Source: Phlebopus portentosus
Taxonomy: Eukaryota > Basidiomycota > Agaricomycetes > Boletales > Boletinellaceae
Assembly: GCA_037892935.1 (NCBI GenBank)
Contig: JAYXKI010000013.1
Span: 1-64,000 of the forward strand
DNA: 64,000 nucleotides
Reading direction: 5' to 3'
In this document: positions 21,705 to 33,649 of the stretch, one piece after another
Layout: each line of letters opens with the position of its first letter
Numbering within the stretch: position 1 is the first letter of the stretch
Position numbers and translations under genes: made by a program
The notes under the pieces: model-generated
What the model was told of the DNA's origin: nothing
What the model saw: only the letters and a program-made list of their open reading frames with translations
The model's database searches: none

Positions 21705-22484
21705 CCTTTCAGAGTTGTCAAGTATTATTGCACAATGGAGTGCGCAGACGAAGGGCTTGCTGAGGGTGGTGTGGAATAAAGGTTAAAGGCTGGGAAAACG
21801 GGAAGGTGGCACATGTAAATAGCTCAGCAGTGGCTTCGCGAACCATCCATCCATCATCAACGTGATCTTGAGATGTCGGCTCCCCCTCGTCGTCCTCGAC
21901 CGGCGGTCTTCAGCTGGGCAACAGCAACATAAACTGCAAAACTGCAACATATCCATCGCGTACGAGACCCCTCGACATCGCCACTGCCAAGGTAAAAGCA
22001 CATACATGAATATCGATTACGTGAGTCATGGCTGACGTAAGGTCTATTGATCTGAGCACTGGATCTGGATCGTCGCAGCGCAAGACTTCCATTCTCCTTT
22101 CATTGAAATGCCCCTGAACTTACTGTTCTGCCCATCGGATTTCTGGTCGAGGGATACAGAACAAGCGAAAGTTGTTTATGAACAATTGCATGACTGCTCA
22201 AGGGATCTCTGTTCTTGACTCTTCTGTGTAGCCTGCTCTTTGCTCTATTGTATGTATAGGAACTCGTCAATAACTGGGTATATTCCTATGAGCTTCTCAG
22301 GGCTATTACAGTAATATTAATGCTTGTCCGACACGCGCCACGTATTGCTCGCTCCTTCCTCGTCCTCGTGTCTCCGGGTGTGGTGTTCTCGCCTCCTATC
22401 TGCTTCGGACACTGCGGGCTGCTCTGCGCTCGTCATCTGCCCTCCATCACAAAGCCCCTGCCGACGAAGGAGGTAGCTAAACAA
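21705..22484. promoter_or_regulatory. Shared divergent promoter region of the two surface-protein genes
   Basis: These 780 bases lie between two divergent paralogous genes. No other gene is supported; short antisense frames such as 21783-22007 look accidental. Coordinated regulation of the pair is plausible but is an inference from position only. Confidence 0.4.
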
Positions 22485-23336
22485 ATGCTATCAGAGTTGA
22501 CTCTGCTCATTCTGCTCTTCGTTCACGGCGTGATAGCACAAGGAAACATACCGCTATGCGTGTCGACATGCATGGATGACATCGCATCTGATCTGGGATG
22601 CATCAGCTCGTAAGTCCGAATGATATCCTGAATTAATTTCGAAATACCTTAATTTGCCTTTCATGAATCAGAGAAAATCTTCCATGTACATGCAGATCAT
22701 CGACGTTCATGTCGGATGTCCAGCAATGCTTCGGTTTCTCGTGCGATGAAGACGATCAGGAGAGAGGAGAGGATATCGTCACAGCGCAATGCATTGCCTG
22801 TGAGTCTGGCTATTCACTAATTACCGATCTAGCTGATTTTGTGATTCTTAGTTACGTCTGCTGTGGTCACGATGTCGACAACGACTTCAGGCTCGAGCAG
22901 TACCATCATTGATACGGACAGCAGCTCTAGTGTGACTCCATCAGTGACATCGTCGGAGACATCTGAATCAAGCTCCTCTTCAGTTACAACCTCGCCATCA
23001 ACGAATGTTCCCGCTACCACGATCACTACGACGTTCGATATCCCTCCGATCACATCTACCATCATCAGCACTCTCTCTGCTTCTTCGACACAAGATCCGG
23101 TCCTGAGTACCGAAACTTCAGTATCAACAGCAAGCACGTTAATAAGCTCGACAGTCACTGTTCCTCCATCATCCAGCTCGTCGGCTTCTCTCAGCGTTGT
23201 GGACACGGTAACGAGTACGCGTTTCGTCTCACCGACGAGTACAATCTCGGGTGCTACGAAAGGTCATCCCGGCTTCAGACTTGAAGTGTCCTTGGCTTGT
23301 CTTGCAATGGGTTTCTTCAATTCCCTCCTCTTCTAG
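22485..23336 (+). CDS. CFEM-domain GPI-anchored surface protein
   Basis: The exons are 22485-22609, 22672-22799 and 22852-23336, giving 245 aa. A signal peptide (SELTLLILLFVHGVIAQG) precedes a CFEM domain with its eight cysteines: PLC, STC, LGC, LPC and TC (as PCTC), QQC, FSC and AQC. A Ser/Thr-rich stalk follows, then a hydrophobic tail (LEVSLACLAMGFFNSLLF) as expected for GPI attachment. CFEM proteins are fungus-specific and include haem-binding and adhesion or effector proteins. Here the Asp after the third cysteine that coordinates haem in Candida proteins is not obvious, so haem binding is uncertain. The stalk is shared with the divergent neighbour, so the two genes arose from one ancestor. 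Confidence 0.85.
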
Positions 23337-23851
23337 TGCAATGAATCGCTTCTTGACGCTCCATCCGGTCTGTGTTGTATTCTTTAGGCGACCTCTGGGA
23401 CAGTTTGTCAATTCGTTGGATCATATGAAGTTATGCCAAAGTCTCAAAACGGCCAGTTGCTGGGCCGTGACACCGTTTGAGAGTCTCAAATGTGAAGCAT
23501 TGCCGTATAGTCTTCTGCATTTCAGGTAGTCCCGATCCCCAAAGACGTAGTGTTTTTCAATGAATGCAAAGAGTCGTGAGGGTACTACTCCGATCAATGA
23601 CAGCGACATCTCTCTTTTGCACTCTATTCCAGGAATTTGAAACCCCGAAAAGTAGTGCTTGTGCTTGAGCGCAAAGTACGCAGTTTGCTCCTGGCTTGTC
23701 CATAACACCACTCAGTTGTCAGATATGTTACCTTGTCCAAAGGCAATAATGCATTGGAAGAAACATACGCTGCTTTGCTGCGAAAATCTTCTCACCTATA
23801 AGTACGCGATGCAGAGCTCTGTTGGAATCTCGAACTTGTGTTTCGCGCAAG
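23337..23851. other. Intergenic, no gene recognised
   Basis: A minus-strand open frame at 23421-23711 has no recognisable similarity and no splice context. Otherwise nothing is visible. Confidence 0.45.
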
Positions 23852-24397
23852 ATGCCCGCGGAAAGCTCACTTAGTAAAGACCAGAAAGAACATAAAGAAG
23901 AGGAAGGGCATGTATCAGCAACTCGAAAGAAAATGCTCGAAATTGCCACTAGAAGTGAGTGCACAATACTGGATCCCATAAAATTGGAAACTATAATAAT
24001 GCTATCTGGTCAGATGCGACTGTTAGAGGTTACACGGTCTACCCGTATATATATCATGCTGGTAGGAATGCGCCAGCCCGAGGCAAAAGATTCTGCTTTG
24101 CTGGTAAGTCTTAGGCCGTTAATACTCCTGTACTGGTAACAAGCATACGCGGTTGCTATTGCTTAAGTGATCAAGGACATTCAAGAAATTAAAGACGAAG
24201 CCGAGGTTTCTAATGCGAGCCCGGAAGCATCAAAGAAATCATCGGGGACGGAGGAACACTGCGGAGTCAAGTTCCATGTCTTTGACAAACAGCCAGAATT
24301 TGGTTACGTACTCTTTCGCAAAGAATATAGTTCTGCAGAGATCGCGATGCAAGCTCTCTATCAAGCAGTAGAGCGACACGTAGTACAGGGACAGTGA
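23852..24397 (+). CDS. Small protein of unknown function (140 aa)
   Basis: There are three exons, 23852-23954, 24014-24103 and 24168-24397, each joined by good GT-AG introns in matching phase. The product starts MPAESSLSKDQKEHKEEE and has the middle exon ATVRGYTVYPYIYHAGRNAP. It ends with a folded-looking part including GVKFHVFDKQPEFGYVLF and AMQALYQAVERHVV. I do not recognise the family. The consistent phases and the change from a polar N-terminus to a mixed alpha/beta-like C-terminus argue for a real gene rather than chance frames. It is convergent with the acyl-CoA dehydrogenase, with only about 120 bp between stop codons. Confidence 0.55.
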
Positions 24398-24518
24398 TTT
24401 TATTGTTAGCTTGATGGCCCCTGATACGTTACTGTAAATAAGTCATTGGACCTATAGCATTTTCAAGATGACAGAGCCCTGCTGCCTTGATTAAAAAAGT
24501 GACTTGTATTCATTGATG

Positions 24519-26503
24519 TCAATAGCTCTTGGGCACTTTCGACAAGGTTTATCAGCATGCAAAAGCAGGAAACAGCGGGAGATTATCTGCTTACAACCGA
24601 GGACTTTCTGTCCGATGAAGTTGAGAATCATCTCCCGTGACACGGGCGCTAGGCGAGGAACCAACGATTCCCGCAAGTATCTTTGGCAAATTTAGTATGA
24701 TTATGCAGTCATGAGTGACCCTGGTGTCATCTATACCTTTCAACATGGAATTCAGAAGCGTATCCCATTCCACCATGAGTCATTACTGAATATTGTCAGT
24801 GGAGAACGGGAAATAGGGGTGCAAAGTTGCTCACCTCCCCGCTCGCAAGCTTCGAAAGCCGCCTCGGCTGCGACGTACTTTGCTGCGTTGCATAATGCAC
24901 CAACTTCTGCTTGTATACCAGCCTTTCCCTCATCTGACGCAGAAGTCCTGTTGCTGTCATAAGTATTTCCGATTCCGACGACTTCGTCATATCTGGTAGC
25001 CAATATGGAAGGTATACATGCCAATATCGGGGAAGTGAGCACACGAGCAGAATAAAAAAAGTCGTGCAAACCGTCTAGCGGCATCAAGCGTAAGCATTTT
25101 TGCTGCTTCGAGTGCACACCATGACTGTGCTAGTTGATGTTGGATGGCCTGGTTTTGTCCTATCGCACGTCCAAATACGTGGCGAGCCTTAGCATACTCC
25201 GTTGCACGACGAAGTGCGGCATAACCAAGTCCTAGTGCTTCTCCTACGAGGAAGCAGCGTTCCGCACTGCGCAGAATCTGTAAGATAGAGACGAGACGAG
25301 AAACTTCGGATGACTTTCTTCATTCCATGGAGTATAATCTTGAAACCATCCCCTTCGGAGCCAACTACAAATCGTTTGGAGAGTAAAACATATTTCGAAT
25401 GAGTGGAAGTGCATGAGAATACACACTAAGGTCGTCCGCGGCAATCTCAAACTTATCGAAGAAAACCTTGAAATGCATTGTGTTAATGAAAACTATAGAG
25501 TAATTTAGATCAAGTACCTCATTTGCGTCTACGGAACGACCGCCCATCTTGTGGATCGGCTGAGCAACAACGCTTCCTTCTCGCTTCCCTCGAGCTATAT
25601 CACAATAGAATAGTGAGAGACCTGTATTCTATTTGTCTTTTAGAATTTCTTCAAGCGGTGTCGTGCGCGCAAGTAGGACCATCCTTTCTGCAGCTTGTGC
25701 GTTGGTGATCCATCTGGCGGAGAGATTCATCGTCATACAATGATCACATACTGAAGAGACCTACATTTTCTGACCAGACACGACATATGAGGATCGTCCT
25801 GTCCGTGGATCGGCTCGCTTTTCCGCTTTGGTCTTCAACTTCAGAGTATCAAGTCCCGTGTTTGGTTCCGTCACTCCGAAGCAAGTACGCTCCTTCCCAG
25901 AGATGATATCGGGTAAGTACCGAGCCTTCTGCTCGCGAGATGCGAAACGTAGTATCGGCACGGTTGCATACACGCTGGCATGAGCTTTATTAGAGCTAAG
26001 AAGACGGTAGTAAGGAGGTAGTCACTTCGCGTGCACCGTCTGGCATCCTGCGATGCCTGCGCCTGATTCAGATATAGTTTCGAACATGATAGTTGCCTCT
26101 GACACTCCCAAATCACTACCTCCATATTCGCTCGGCCTAAATGGGCATGGGATAAATGAAAGACATAAAAGTATATAGAATCTTCACATGCAGATGCCCA
26201 AGTATCCTGCGTTAGCGAGCTCTCGATGAAGATCTCCAGCATACTCCGATTTTCTATCACATCCAAGCCTGGTCAATTGTAAGATAGGTCCAAAGACAGA
26301 CATCCCGTTTACCTATCTTTCTCTGACCAGTATTCGTCCGGAAAATTTTCGCAGATCTTCTGGATTGAATCTCGCACTTCAGTTTGAGCCTGGGAAAGGC
26401 CGGACGAGCTCATTCCGCTGAATGCGCGGATCGCCGATTTGTGGCTTATAGGTATCTGTGGCCTTATGCACTGGGCGCCTCGCTTTAGAGCAGTATGTAT
26501 CAT
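24519..26503 (-). CDS. Acyl-CoA dehydrogenase family protein, probably mitochondrial
   Basis: This is a multi-exon gene on the minus strand. The start at 26503 gives MIHTALKRGAQCIRPQ, a basic, Ser/Arg-rich leader resembling a mitochondrial targeting sequence. Later exons give FGVTEPNTGLDTLKLKTKAE (FAD/substrate-binding loop of the family), VSGQKIWITNAQAAERMVLL, and HKMGGRSVDANEVFF. They also give AERCFLVGEALGLGYAALRR, HVFGRAIGQNQAIQHQLAQS, FEACERVMTHGGMGY, and ERYLRESLVPRLAPVSREMI. A last short exon reads LPKSY. These are the flavin- and active-site blocks of acyl-CoA dehydrogenases, which oxidise acyl-CoA to trans-2-enoyl-CoA and pass electrons to ETF. Chain-length preference cannot be read from the sequence. 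There are at least seven introns, and exact limits in the middle are approximate. Confidence 0.85.
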
Positions 26504-26818
26504 CGTAGTCATAGATGAAGAGTACGCGATACTGAAATGAGATAATCGAAGCTTTGCCCACGACGTATTCTCACGCGTGAGAAAAATAATTCGCATAACA
26601 AAAGAGCTCGGATAAAATTCCATCCCCCCCTACTTTTACACACAAAGAGAACGAAGAATCATCTGGGGCGGAGGGAACGACTGACAGCAAACAAAAGATA
26701 GAAATGTGGACAGATGAGAACATCGGGTCTGTGAGTAGAATTATGAGGGAGCAACGAAGAAAGACCTCCGACGCATCTCTAGTGAAGCGGACAAGCGGAC
26801 ACAGAACGAAAGGATGTT

Positions 26819-28887
26819 TCAGGGGGAGTGCATATAAGGATCAACAATGCTTTCAGCGTCGTCTTCATCTTTCTCATAAACAAAGGAATTCCTTCTCATT
26901 CCGAAGGTCCCAATCGATGCCCTAGAGACTGTTGCTCCACTTTCTGCGTTCGCAAATGGATGTCGCCGCATCGTATTGTTGGAATCCGCACTATGGTCTA
27001 GACTGGACCGGATTCGAGACATATGGCCGGTGTTCAGTGAGCGACTTTTCGTGTCGCTGTTACCTGATGGTAAGGACTGGAGGTGTCTCTTGAGGTCCTC
27101 TCTAGGAATGATAGGAGTAGTACACGCATCCTGTCTGTCCTCATCAATCCAGGCTTCCTCTTCGAGCACTTCACCGAGCTGAATTTTGCGACTCTGCCGC
27201 TCCAAGCGTGCTAAGGCAAGTGCTCTATTGGCACTGGCTGCGGCCGAGGCCGACATGATACAAGACACCGCGGCAGCTTCGGGAGAGAGAGGACTGGCTC
27301 GTTCCTCGTCGTGCTCGGCATTTGGTCTCAATTCTACGATCTCGAATTCGGCGAATTCTCTTCTCTTTTCCCGATTGCTCTTAGCACCGATGTTCGCGAC
27401 AGTTGACCACAGACGACTCATCCCCTTTCTTCGCACGTGAACGGTACTTGTTGAGCGAACAGAGTGCCTTTTGCTGAGAGAACCGGTGTGCGACGATGTG
27501 CTACCACTTCGACGATGTGCACGATGAGGATTTCCGACTCGCTCTTCGTCATCCTCGCAATATTCATGAGCGATGGAATTCCGCCTTCGTTTCCCTTTAG
27601 TTCTACCCGACATCTTCGCGAGTTCAGAATCGGATTTCCTGTTGGCCGCGCTCGACTTTCGCTTTTCCTGACGCTCTCTTCCCTTCCTAGTACTGACGTT
27701 TCCGAGGCCACCTCGACCTGTCTTGCGCACTATTGCCGATCGCAGTCGCGATGTTTCAATGATCTGTCGCTCCTGAGCAGCAAGACGAAGGTCATGTTCG
27801 CGTGTCAAAGCCGCAGTTGTAGGGAACAGTCCTATTCATGAAAAGGATATTAGCATCTGAAATCAAGGCGGAGTGACGGGTGAAATAACGTCCATAGTGC
27901 TGCAAATTTCTCTTCCATTATACGGAACTTCCACAGCAGCCAACAGAAGTAAGGGAGAAAGTTTGCATATAGAAAGAGCAAAAATGATTCGAAAACCCGC
28001 ATGCTACGGGATGTGAAAAGCGAAAAGGAAAGCTCACCTGCATCAATGTCCTTGTTGACTTTTGTATAAGCTCCAGCACCGCCTCGCCCCGTACGGATCT
28101 TCTCTACGGGAGCCATTTTTGCCCCGCTAGTCTGCCCTATGAGCTGATTATTAACGGCGGCCTGTAAGCGTTTCTCCTCCGCTCTCATGGCTGTATCCGT
28201 GACAATATGTTTCGCATACTCCAGGCTCATGGGTGACCGGCCTTGGGATGACGAATTTGAACTTGTCGACACACTGGATTTTGGTACACGGGCAATCCCA
28301 AAGGTATTTACGGAGTTCGTAGAGAATAAAGACTCGCGAAGCTGGCTCCTGAAAGTCGAAGATCTCGGAGAACCAAATCGCGAAGACGTCTCTTCGGAGC
28401 GGGTATAACCAACATCATCAGAAATAAGGCAACCTGTGCTCCTATTCCAAGACAGTTTCGATCGAGTCGTGCTGGTGCTAACACGCTTGTCGACGCCAGT
28501 GGATACGGAATATAGCGAGGCCCCGCTTGATCCAGACTCCGATCCCGAGACCGTTTGAGCAGAGAAGGAATATAATGAAGTCGGCGAGAGCGGTGGATGA
28601 AGAGCCGAGGACCCGGAATTGTCAAATTGCTGAGACTTTGTGGCACGAATGTTGCCCAAACCTCCGCGTCCTGATGACGACACCTGCAACGTTATCAATG
28701 TTCAGAGATGACGAGTATCAGGAAGAACAGATGAAACGCTTACAGTATTTACCTTTCCCTTTCCTTTCTCCTTCCTTGGGCTTGATAGCGGACTTGCAAG
28801 ACGCGATATGTTCAACGTTGGAACGGAAAGACGAAGTCGTGGACGCAATGCACCAGACTCCTCCACTTGGTCGCGTGAAGAGGTCAT
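26819..28887 (-). CDS. DUF3602/Par32-like protein
   Basis: Three exons start at the ATG at 28887 (MTSSRDQVEESGALRPR); the second intron, 27832-28037, is 206 nt and the longest I see in this part. The protein carries three copies of a GRGGxGN-type motif: GRGGLGNI in exon 2, RTGRGGAGAYTKV at the end of exon 2, and KTGRGGLGNVSTRK in exon 3. Spaced repeats of this motif define the fungal DUF3602 family, whose yeast member Par32 is phosphorylated downstream of TORC1-Npr1 and restrains ammonium permeases. The rest is Ser/Arg-rich and disordered, ending YMHSP. Family membership rests on the motif; a role in nitrogen signalling is inference. Confidence 0.75.
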
Positions 28888-29360
28888 GGCGGTGATATGC
28901 TATGGTGTTACTGTATCAACCGGCACCCACTCGAGAGCATATGTACCGCTGGCATGGCGAGGGAAGGGAACTTTGATGGAATAGCTGAGAACGCCGCGCA
29001 TAGCTTAGTCTAGAGTGAGAGTTTTTGGACGATAAGCAGGTACCGCAGCCCTACTTATCGCCGCCTTCCATTGGCCATTCCGATCACGTATCAGTGACCC
29101 GTCGGGAGCGCGTAACCAAATCCATACGACGAGCACAAGCAATAGAGCGCTCGATAAACAGCATGATGATACACCGTATCTTGCCGTACCTAACCAGAAG
29201 CACCAGAACGATTTGCATGAAATGAATTGAAGGGTCCGTCGCTTGCATTCCTCGAGTTCCGAAACCTTTTTTCTCCTGGTTCATTACAACGGAATCTTGC
29301 GGAGATCAAACGGGTCTGCAAGAAGATGATAACATGGGAAACCGGCACTCAACGGTTACA
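28888..29360. other. Intergenic, no gene recognised
   Basis: This is the upstream region of the Par32-like gene. Short open frames near 29025-29290 on both strands have no similarity. Confidence 0.5.
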
Positions 29361-29770
29361 ATGGGCAAATAATCAACCGTTGATGATAATTCATTCTTTG
29401 TGGAATGTGATATTCAAAATGTCGCGATGCATATCCTCATATGGGATAGATCGAATATCAATAAGACTAGAAACTTCTCATGTTCAAAATATCAATTTGC
29501 ATATTCAATTCCTAGGCGATGATACTATTATATCATCCTGATCGATATTCAATTACTCATTCAGTTAGAAGATCAGTAAGTACTAGCAATCATGATATAA
29601 TAAATAACATCACCTACGGATATACAAATTAATATTTTGAATATTATGAGCCAAGTTTCTAACCTTATTGATATACTGTATATCCCATATGAGGATATGT
29701 CTCGCGACACTTTGGGTATCAATTCCTAGAAGAATGGATTATCAATTTAATGATTTGGTGTGCGGCCCAT
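29361..29770. repeat. 410-bp imperfect palindrome (foldback/MITE-like element)
   Basis: The left half (29361-29565) is an imperfect reverse complement of the right half (29566-29770). Paired blocks include ATGGGC with GCCCAT at the outer ends and TGTCGCGA at 29420 with TCGCGACA at 29702. CATATCCTCATATGGGATA near 29429 pairs with its complement near 29678. The CATCGCC-like parts flanking the centre also pair. Matches are spread over the full length with scattered substitutions and small gaps. The transcript would fold into one long hairpin. It is AT-rich and without coding content. No clear target-site duplication is visible. Confidence 0.75.
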
Positions 29771-30001
29771 ATCCAGACTTTAGTCATGTGAATTTATCTG
29801 TAAGATTGGCTCCGTCACCTCCTCTCTACTTAAAACCGCTGAATTAATTGACAAATGCTTCGTTCCTTAGATCCACTGTCAAGCGGATCACAGATCTACC
29901 TGCGCTCGTTAAAATCTGTGCGACTTTCTCCCATTTCAATCGGAACATAAAGGTCTCCCGTCTTTAGGTTCGTCGTTTTATCTAGCGCCTTGCCCTGTAC
30001 A
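29771..30001. other. Short intergenic stretch
   Basis: This sequence lies between the palindrome and the stop of the aminotransferase gene; nothing is recognised. Confidence 0.5.
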
Positions 30002-31517
30002 CTACGAGAGGGACTGAAGGGCCTCCTTTAAAACAGAGACGAGCGTATTCACTTCTTCGATAGTATTGTAATGGACGAGAGAGATACGAACGACTCCATC
30101 ATCGACATTTATCTTAGGCTGTAGCGAGTCGACGAGGGTGTACGCGTAGAAATGGCCGTAACGGATACCAATCTATAAGAGGATGGAGAAATAAAGACCC
30201 ATCATAAAGCTCGCGCTTGGATACTCACCTTGCCCTTCTTGTCAAAGTATGCCACTATATCCGAACTCGGAATAGGACGTCCTCCAGAAACCACGAAGCT
30301 TATCGTCGGTGCACGCCATGTATCGACGGTCTCACTTCCGACAATTAGTATGCCAAGAGCCTTAGCCTCGTCGCTGGTGAGATAGCCAATAAGCGGCTTC
30401 AACAGCTCCTGTTCGTGCGCAGCGATAAAGGCGAAACTATCATCAATGTTTCCCGATGGAGAGAGAGATTGTAGATATGGGAGGACCGCAGAGACGGCAT
30501 AGGTGAGCTCGTAACCAGCACCTCCAGGGCTGATCTTGTAGGCGATCTTGTCGACACTCAGGAAGTGATGGGTTAACGCGCTCAAGGAATTAGCCAAAGA
30601 TGCTGCGCGAGCATAGAGAGCGCATATATGCGGACCATAGACCTTCAGAGAATATTAGTCAGCTTTAAAAGACGGCAATTGCAGTCTTACCTTGTAGTAG
30701 CTGAAGAAGCAATAGTCTACATCCCATTTCTTCACATCAATTCGACGATGTGGAGCATAAGCGACACAATCTACAGAAATTTCGACCTTCCGAACACCGT
30801 GCTTAGTGGCTTCAGCACGGACAGCTTTGATAACGTTTTCGACATCAACTATTGTCCCAAGGATGTTGGAGCACGACGTGAACGCGACGAGACGAGTCTT
30901 TGCGGTGATGAGCGGGAGGAGAGCATCGATTGCGAGCTCAACGCTGTACGGATTATTCGGCGCCGAGGCCAACTGAGTGTGCGGCCAGGTCTTTATAGTC
31001 AATCCTCGACGGGCAGCAAGTTTCTTCCAAGGGCCAGCATTCGCTGAAATACATCTTTCAATAATTGGTTCACATGGGTAACCAAGGGCAGATGGCGTAT
31101 GCACCTTCATGTTCACCCGTTATTATCAATTCTTCATCATCAAGTACGTCTTTCTCTATTGCTCTTGCAAGGTTCTCTGCTGCCTGCGTTGAGCTTGATG
31201 CAAACGTCACTTCGTCCGGAGAAGCCGCATTGATAAGCTGCGCAGTTGTTTCCGCTCCTTCAGCGACTCTGTTTGTGCTCTTGACGGAGACGTCGTAGCT
31301 GGCACCTTGATGAGCGAGTAATAGATGAGCATATAGTATTAGGAAGAACATTTAGCCTAAATAAATTATCACCAAGTTGCACGTTTGTATTCAGCAAATA
31401 ATCAGAAACTTTTGCAGCAACAGATTCTAGGCATTGCGACCCTCCAGCACTATCAGCAAAGATGTAACCGCCCCCTAGCGATGGAAAGCTCGCGCGGACC
31501 TTGCCCATGTCCAACAT
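30002..31517 (-). CDS. Class V aminotransferase / cysteine desulfurase-like protein
   Basis: This is a multi-exon minus-strand gene with start at 31517 (MLDMGKVRASFPSLGGGY) and stop at 30002-30004. The blocks in order are FADSAGGSQCLESVAAKVSD, DEVTFASSSTQAAENLARAI (phosphate-binding part) and LVAFTSCSNILGTIVDVENV. EISVDCVAYAPHRRIDVKKW follows, then YCFFSYYKVYGPHICALYAR, where the Lys in YYK is the expected pyridoxal-phosphate lysine, then KISPGGAGYELTYA and WRAPTISFVVSGG. The C-terminus is GIRYGHFYAYTL and VRISLVHYNTIEEVN. This fits the cysteine desulfurase-like (VC1184-type) branch of fold-type I PLP enzymes. The true substrate is unknown and sulfur transfer is not established for this branch. 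The cysteine needed by true desulfurases is not evident. Confidence 0.8.
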
Positions 31518-32068
31518 CGTAACGTCGTGAGAGGACAGACTGCAAAGGAGGTCATGTTGAATCGATGAGAATCCAGGTGAACCGTGATGATGGATAGCGT
31601 GTCCAAATAGCACGTGATAAATTGATAAATACTCACACGACGACGGCGGCCAACTACTGGTTCTATCGCTGAAGGTGAATGCATTCATTGGATTGGAGCA
31701 TGCGAGATTTTAAGTCCTTGACAGGATTTCGGTACTTTCTTGACCTCCATTGAGCACCCAGCCTGATTCAAATGAATGTGTGTGCACCGGTTGCAATATC
31801 TATTTCGACGCTCAAAAGTTTTTCCCGGTCCAAGTCTGTCACCTGGGCCACAATCCAATTCATTACATTACTTGCCAACTTGTGCGCGCGCTGATAATAA
31901 GGGAATGGTTATCTAATCTGTTGTCTGGCTGTCCTCCTCGGCGAATGGTCATGGGACGGATGAACTGCTCAGGCAGATTATTTTAGCTCAGGTCATTGCC
32001 TCCGCAAACGTATATTTCAGTGCGTCTCTCTCCCGTTTACTGCGTCTTCTACTGATCACCCACTCGAC
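31518..32068. other. Divergent intergenic region
   Basis: This is the upstream region shared by the aminotransferase (-) and the FAD monooxygenase (+). The open frame 31750-31986 (+) shows no similarity. Confidence 0.5.
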
Positions 32069-33649
32069 ATGCCAGAGCCAGTTACCACCAATCATCCCTA
32101 CTATGGACAAGAGGCCCCTCTGCGGTTGCATATTCTCGTCATTGGTTGCGGTCTAGGTGGTCTTGCTGCTGCTCATTGTCTGGCGCAAGCGGGTCATGAA
32201 GTGACAATCATCGAGGCTGCCAAACGCATTGGTGAAGTAGGTGCAGGAATACAGGTCTCGCCGAACGTAACGCGCCTTCTCGAACGGTGGGGTCTAAAGG
32301 ACAGGCTTGCAGAAGTAGGCGTAGAGCCTGATGCCATCGTGTTCCGCCGGTATGACAATGGCAACATCGTTGGTCGCTCGCACTGGGGTGAAGTTATGCG
32401 ACGCAGACACGGCGCCCCATATTATCATGTTCATAGAGCTGATCTTCACGATTTGATCTACGACACCGCCATAGCTTCGCCCCGCGTTAAATTGCGATTG
32501 AACTCAACTGTTGAAACAGTCGATCCGACGCCGAAACCGCAAGTGTCCGTGACTTTGACTTCCGGAGAAGTGATCTCAGGAGACATAATAATCGGGGCGG
32601 ACGGCGTGAAGAGCATCGTTCGGACCGTCGTTCTGGGAAGGCCCGACAAAGCGGAGCCCACTGGAGACGCTGCGTATCGAGCTGTTATTCCTACAAGCTG
32701 GATGCTTGAAGATCCGGAGTTGAAGCCCTTCGTGGACCATCCAGAAATGACAGCTTGGATGGCTCCCGGGAGACATCTGATGGCCTATTGCATTGTTTGT
32801 ATTCTAAAATTTGTTACCGCTAAGGCATTGCTTATTTGAAAAATAAAGAAAGCGATGAAGGAATTCAATCTGGTCATGATTCACCCAGACGACGGTTCAG
32901 TAGAATCATGGACAGCAGAAGGAAGCGCGGAGAAATTACGCGAGGATTTTGCGGATTATGACCCACGGTAAGCCCTGGACCTCTTAAACACGACGATCCT
33001 TCTCATCAAAGATCGTTTTAGTATTCGTAAACTCTTGTCGCTTGTTCAATCCACTCTCAAATGGAGACTCATGGATCGCAAGCCTTTGGAAACGTGGGTG
33101 CATCCGGATGGTCGTGTCGTCTTGCTTGGGGATTCCTGCCATCCCATGCTGGTGAGCGCCCTCAATTCTTTCAATCCCCAAGAACAAGGCTCAATTCGCA
33201 TCTTTTCCCAGCCTTACCGTGCTCAGGGTGCAGCTATGGCAATTGAGGATGCTGCCGTTCTCGGCTGCCTTCTCTCGCACCTCAGCCATATCTCGCAGAT
33301 CCCGATTCTACTCAAGGCATATGAGAAGCTGCGCCTAGAGCGTACGGCAAAGACTCAGGCGAGCTCCCGTCGCAATCAGCGCATCTTCCACCTACCAGAC
33401 GGTCCAGAGCAACTGGCGCGCGACGCATTGATGCGTGAGGCCATGGAGTTGGAAAACGAACATATGAAGGACGGAGACTTGGCGCAGTTTGAGAATGTGA
33501 CGAAGGGGAACCCGAATCAATGGGCAGACCAGAGTCTTAATATTGAGCAGTTTTCGTATGATGCGGACGAGGTCGCAGAAGTATGGTGGAAGGAGGAAGG
33601 CGAAGCCTTGCTTCGCGAGTCCCGAGATAATGAAGCGCTTGTCGCATGA
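32069..33649 (+). CDS. FAD-dependent monooxygenase, salicylate hydroxylase-like
   Basis: The exons are 32069-32794, 32849-32967, 33022-33151 and 33212-33649, giving 470 aa. The protein has the three motifs of class A flavoprotein aromatic hydroxylases. The dinucleotide fold is VIGCGLGGLAAAHCLAQAG near residue 30. The DG motif is IIGADGVKSIVR near 175. The GD motif is LLGDSCHPMLPYRAQGAAMA near 315, which is completed only by splicing at 33151/33212. Such enzymes use NAD(P)H and O2 to hydroxylate small aromatic acids, for example salicylate or 6-hydroxynicotinate. The C-terminal third is acidic and typical for the fungal members. There is no signal peptide or membrane anchor, so the enzyme is probably cytosolic. 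It is divergent to the aminotransferase; whether the two act in one pathway is unknown. Confidence 0.88.

Noticed and set aside
22829..23206. Minus-strand open frame over the CFEM gene stalk
   Set aside because: Same effect as above; the plus strand has the complete CFEM gene with matching intron phases.
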